A stretch of 15,046 bases of DNA, from the NCBI GenBank assembly GCA_945897695.1, contig CAMDGW010000042.1:1-15046 (forward strand). The letters run 5' to 3'. The notes beneath the pieces were generated by a model. It was not told the origin of the DNA. It ran no database searches and was given only the letters and a program-made list of their open reading frames with translations. Shown here in pieces: positions 14,803-15,046 of the stretch (positions are counted from its first letter, which is position 1; every line of letters starts with the position of its first letter). This DNA is from Pseudobacteriovorax antillogorgiicola. GTDB taxonomy: Bacteria > Bdellovibrionota_B > Oligoflexia > Oligoflexales > RGVZ01. The position numbers were made by a program, and so were the translations under genes.

Positions 14803-14818
14803 TTGACCAACTGGCCAA
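14803..14818 (+). promoter_or_regulatory. Imperfect palindrome over a possible -35 box between divergent genes
   Basis: TTGACCA-AC-TGGCCAA is a 7-bp inverted repeat with one mismatch. Its left arm contains TTGACC, a good -35 match for the plus-strand gene at 14891, but the region 16-18 bp downstream (GCTAGT/TAGTGT) is only a weak -10. It may be an operator for the divergent pair. Confidence 0.3.
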
Positions 14819-14890
14819 CATGCTGCTAGTGTCTCCGTAACATCAAGTTTAGCACAGTTTTTTTTGGCCAAGGGAGCTCAGGGAGGGCAT

Positions 14891-15046
14891 ATGGCAAAAT
14901 TCCTAGGATTGGGACTAGCGGCGTTTTTGTATTCACAATCAGGTCTATTAATGGCCGACGCACGTGTGATATAAGGTGAGGATGACCGTCGAGATCTATT
15001 TGACAGCGATAACGATCCCAAAATGGTAGCTCTTGCACAATCTACG
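14891..15046 (+). pseudogene. Secreted V8/trypsin-like serine protease, 5' end, interrupted by in-frame TAA (continues beyond window)
   Basis: ATG 14891 with AGGGAG 5 nt upstream opens a signal-peptide-like sequence (MAKFLGLGLAAFLYSQSGLL) followed by MADARVI, then TAA at 14972-14974. The same frame continues without break to the window edge as GEDDRRDLFDSDNDPKMVAL and AQST. With a Tyr codon (TAT) in place of TAA, the join would read VIYGEDDRRD followed later by ALAQST. That is the pattern at the start of the mature region of many secreted V8/trypsin-like serine proteases. Only 51 sense codons are seen and the catalytic triad lies outside, so the family call rests on this short match. It could be a genuine nonsense mutation, a sequencing error or readthrough. 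No ATG restart would keep the export signal. Confidence 0.5.

Noticed and set aside
14826..15038. 70-residue minus-strand frame at the right edge
   Set aside because: No ribosome site or family likeness; it mirrors the protease-like plus-strand frame.

Overview
The window reads as an ordinary, densely coded chromosomal stretch of a Gram-negative (diderm) bacterium of moderate GC content. Supporting signs are a TonB-dependent receptor barrel, a second small outer-membrane barrel, two or three lipoprotein or secreted proteins, a bactofilin, and an rplM-rpsI ribosomal protein operon. The mix of bactofilin, V8/trypsin-like exoprotease, two GT-B glycosyltransferases and phospholipid-degrading enzymes would fit a Bdellovibrionota/Oligoflexia- or myxobacteria-like lineage. 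That placement is inference only. No mobile element, CRISPR array, tRNA or rRNA is visible, and no gap between genes exceeds 300 bp.

Layout. (1) 2-3866, plus strand: the C-terminal part of a TonB-dependent receptor runs by a TAATG overlap into ribD (riboflavin synthesis). This is followed at 8 bp and 3 bp spacing by a dCMP-deaminase-like enzyme and a zinc-type CDF efflux pump. (2) 5534-3863, minus strand: a two-gene operon of a glycerophosphodiester phosphodiesterase and a PldB-like lysophospholipase with overlapping reading frames. Together they could take lysophospholipids to fatty acid, glycerol-3-phosphate and alcohol. (3) 5712-6437, plus: a secreted beta-barrel protein of unknown function, closed by a very strong hairpin terminator. 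(4) 6631-10423, plus: two paralogous GT4 glycosyltransferases and asnS, chained by two successive ATGA overlaps. (5) 10468-11492, plus: rplM-rpsI with two candidate sigma70 promoters and a bidirectional terminator. (6) 12321-11569, minus: an unrecognised 250-residue protein, divergent from a plus-strand group (12382-13872) of bactofilin, CoA-type NUDIX hydrolase and a small possible lipoprotein. (7) 14757-13873, minus: a lipoprotein alpha/beta hydrolase whose nucleophile elbow carries Asp instead of Ser. (8) 14891 to the window edge, plus: the start of a secreted V8/trypsin-like serine protease whose reading frame is interrupted by a single in-frame TAA.

The items most worth a second look are the TAA inside the otherwise well-preserved protease frame, the Asp-elbow (GYDTG) lipoprotein hydrolase, and the coupling of asnS to two surface-polymer glycosyltransferases. 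Also notable are the orphan gene facing bactofilin and the inverted repeat that brackets the -10 box of the ribosomal protein promoter. I did not find a clear multi-gene undescribed defence or mobile system here.
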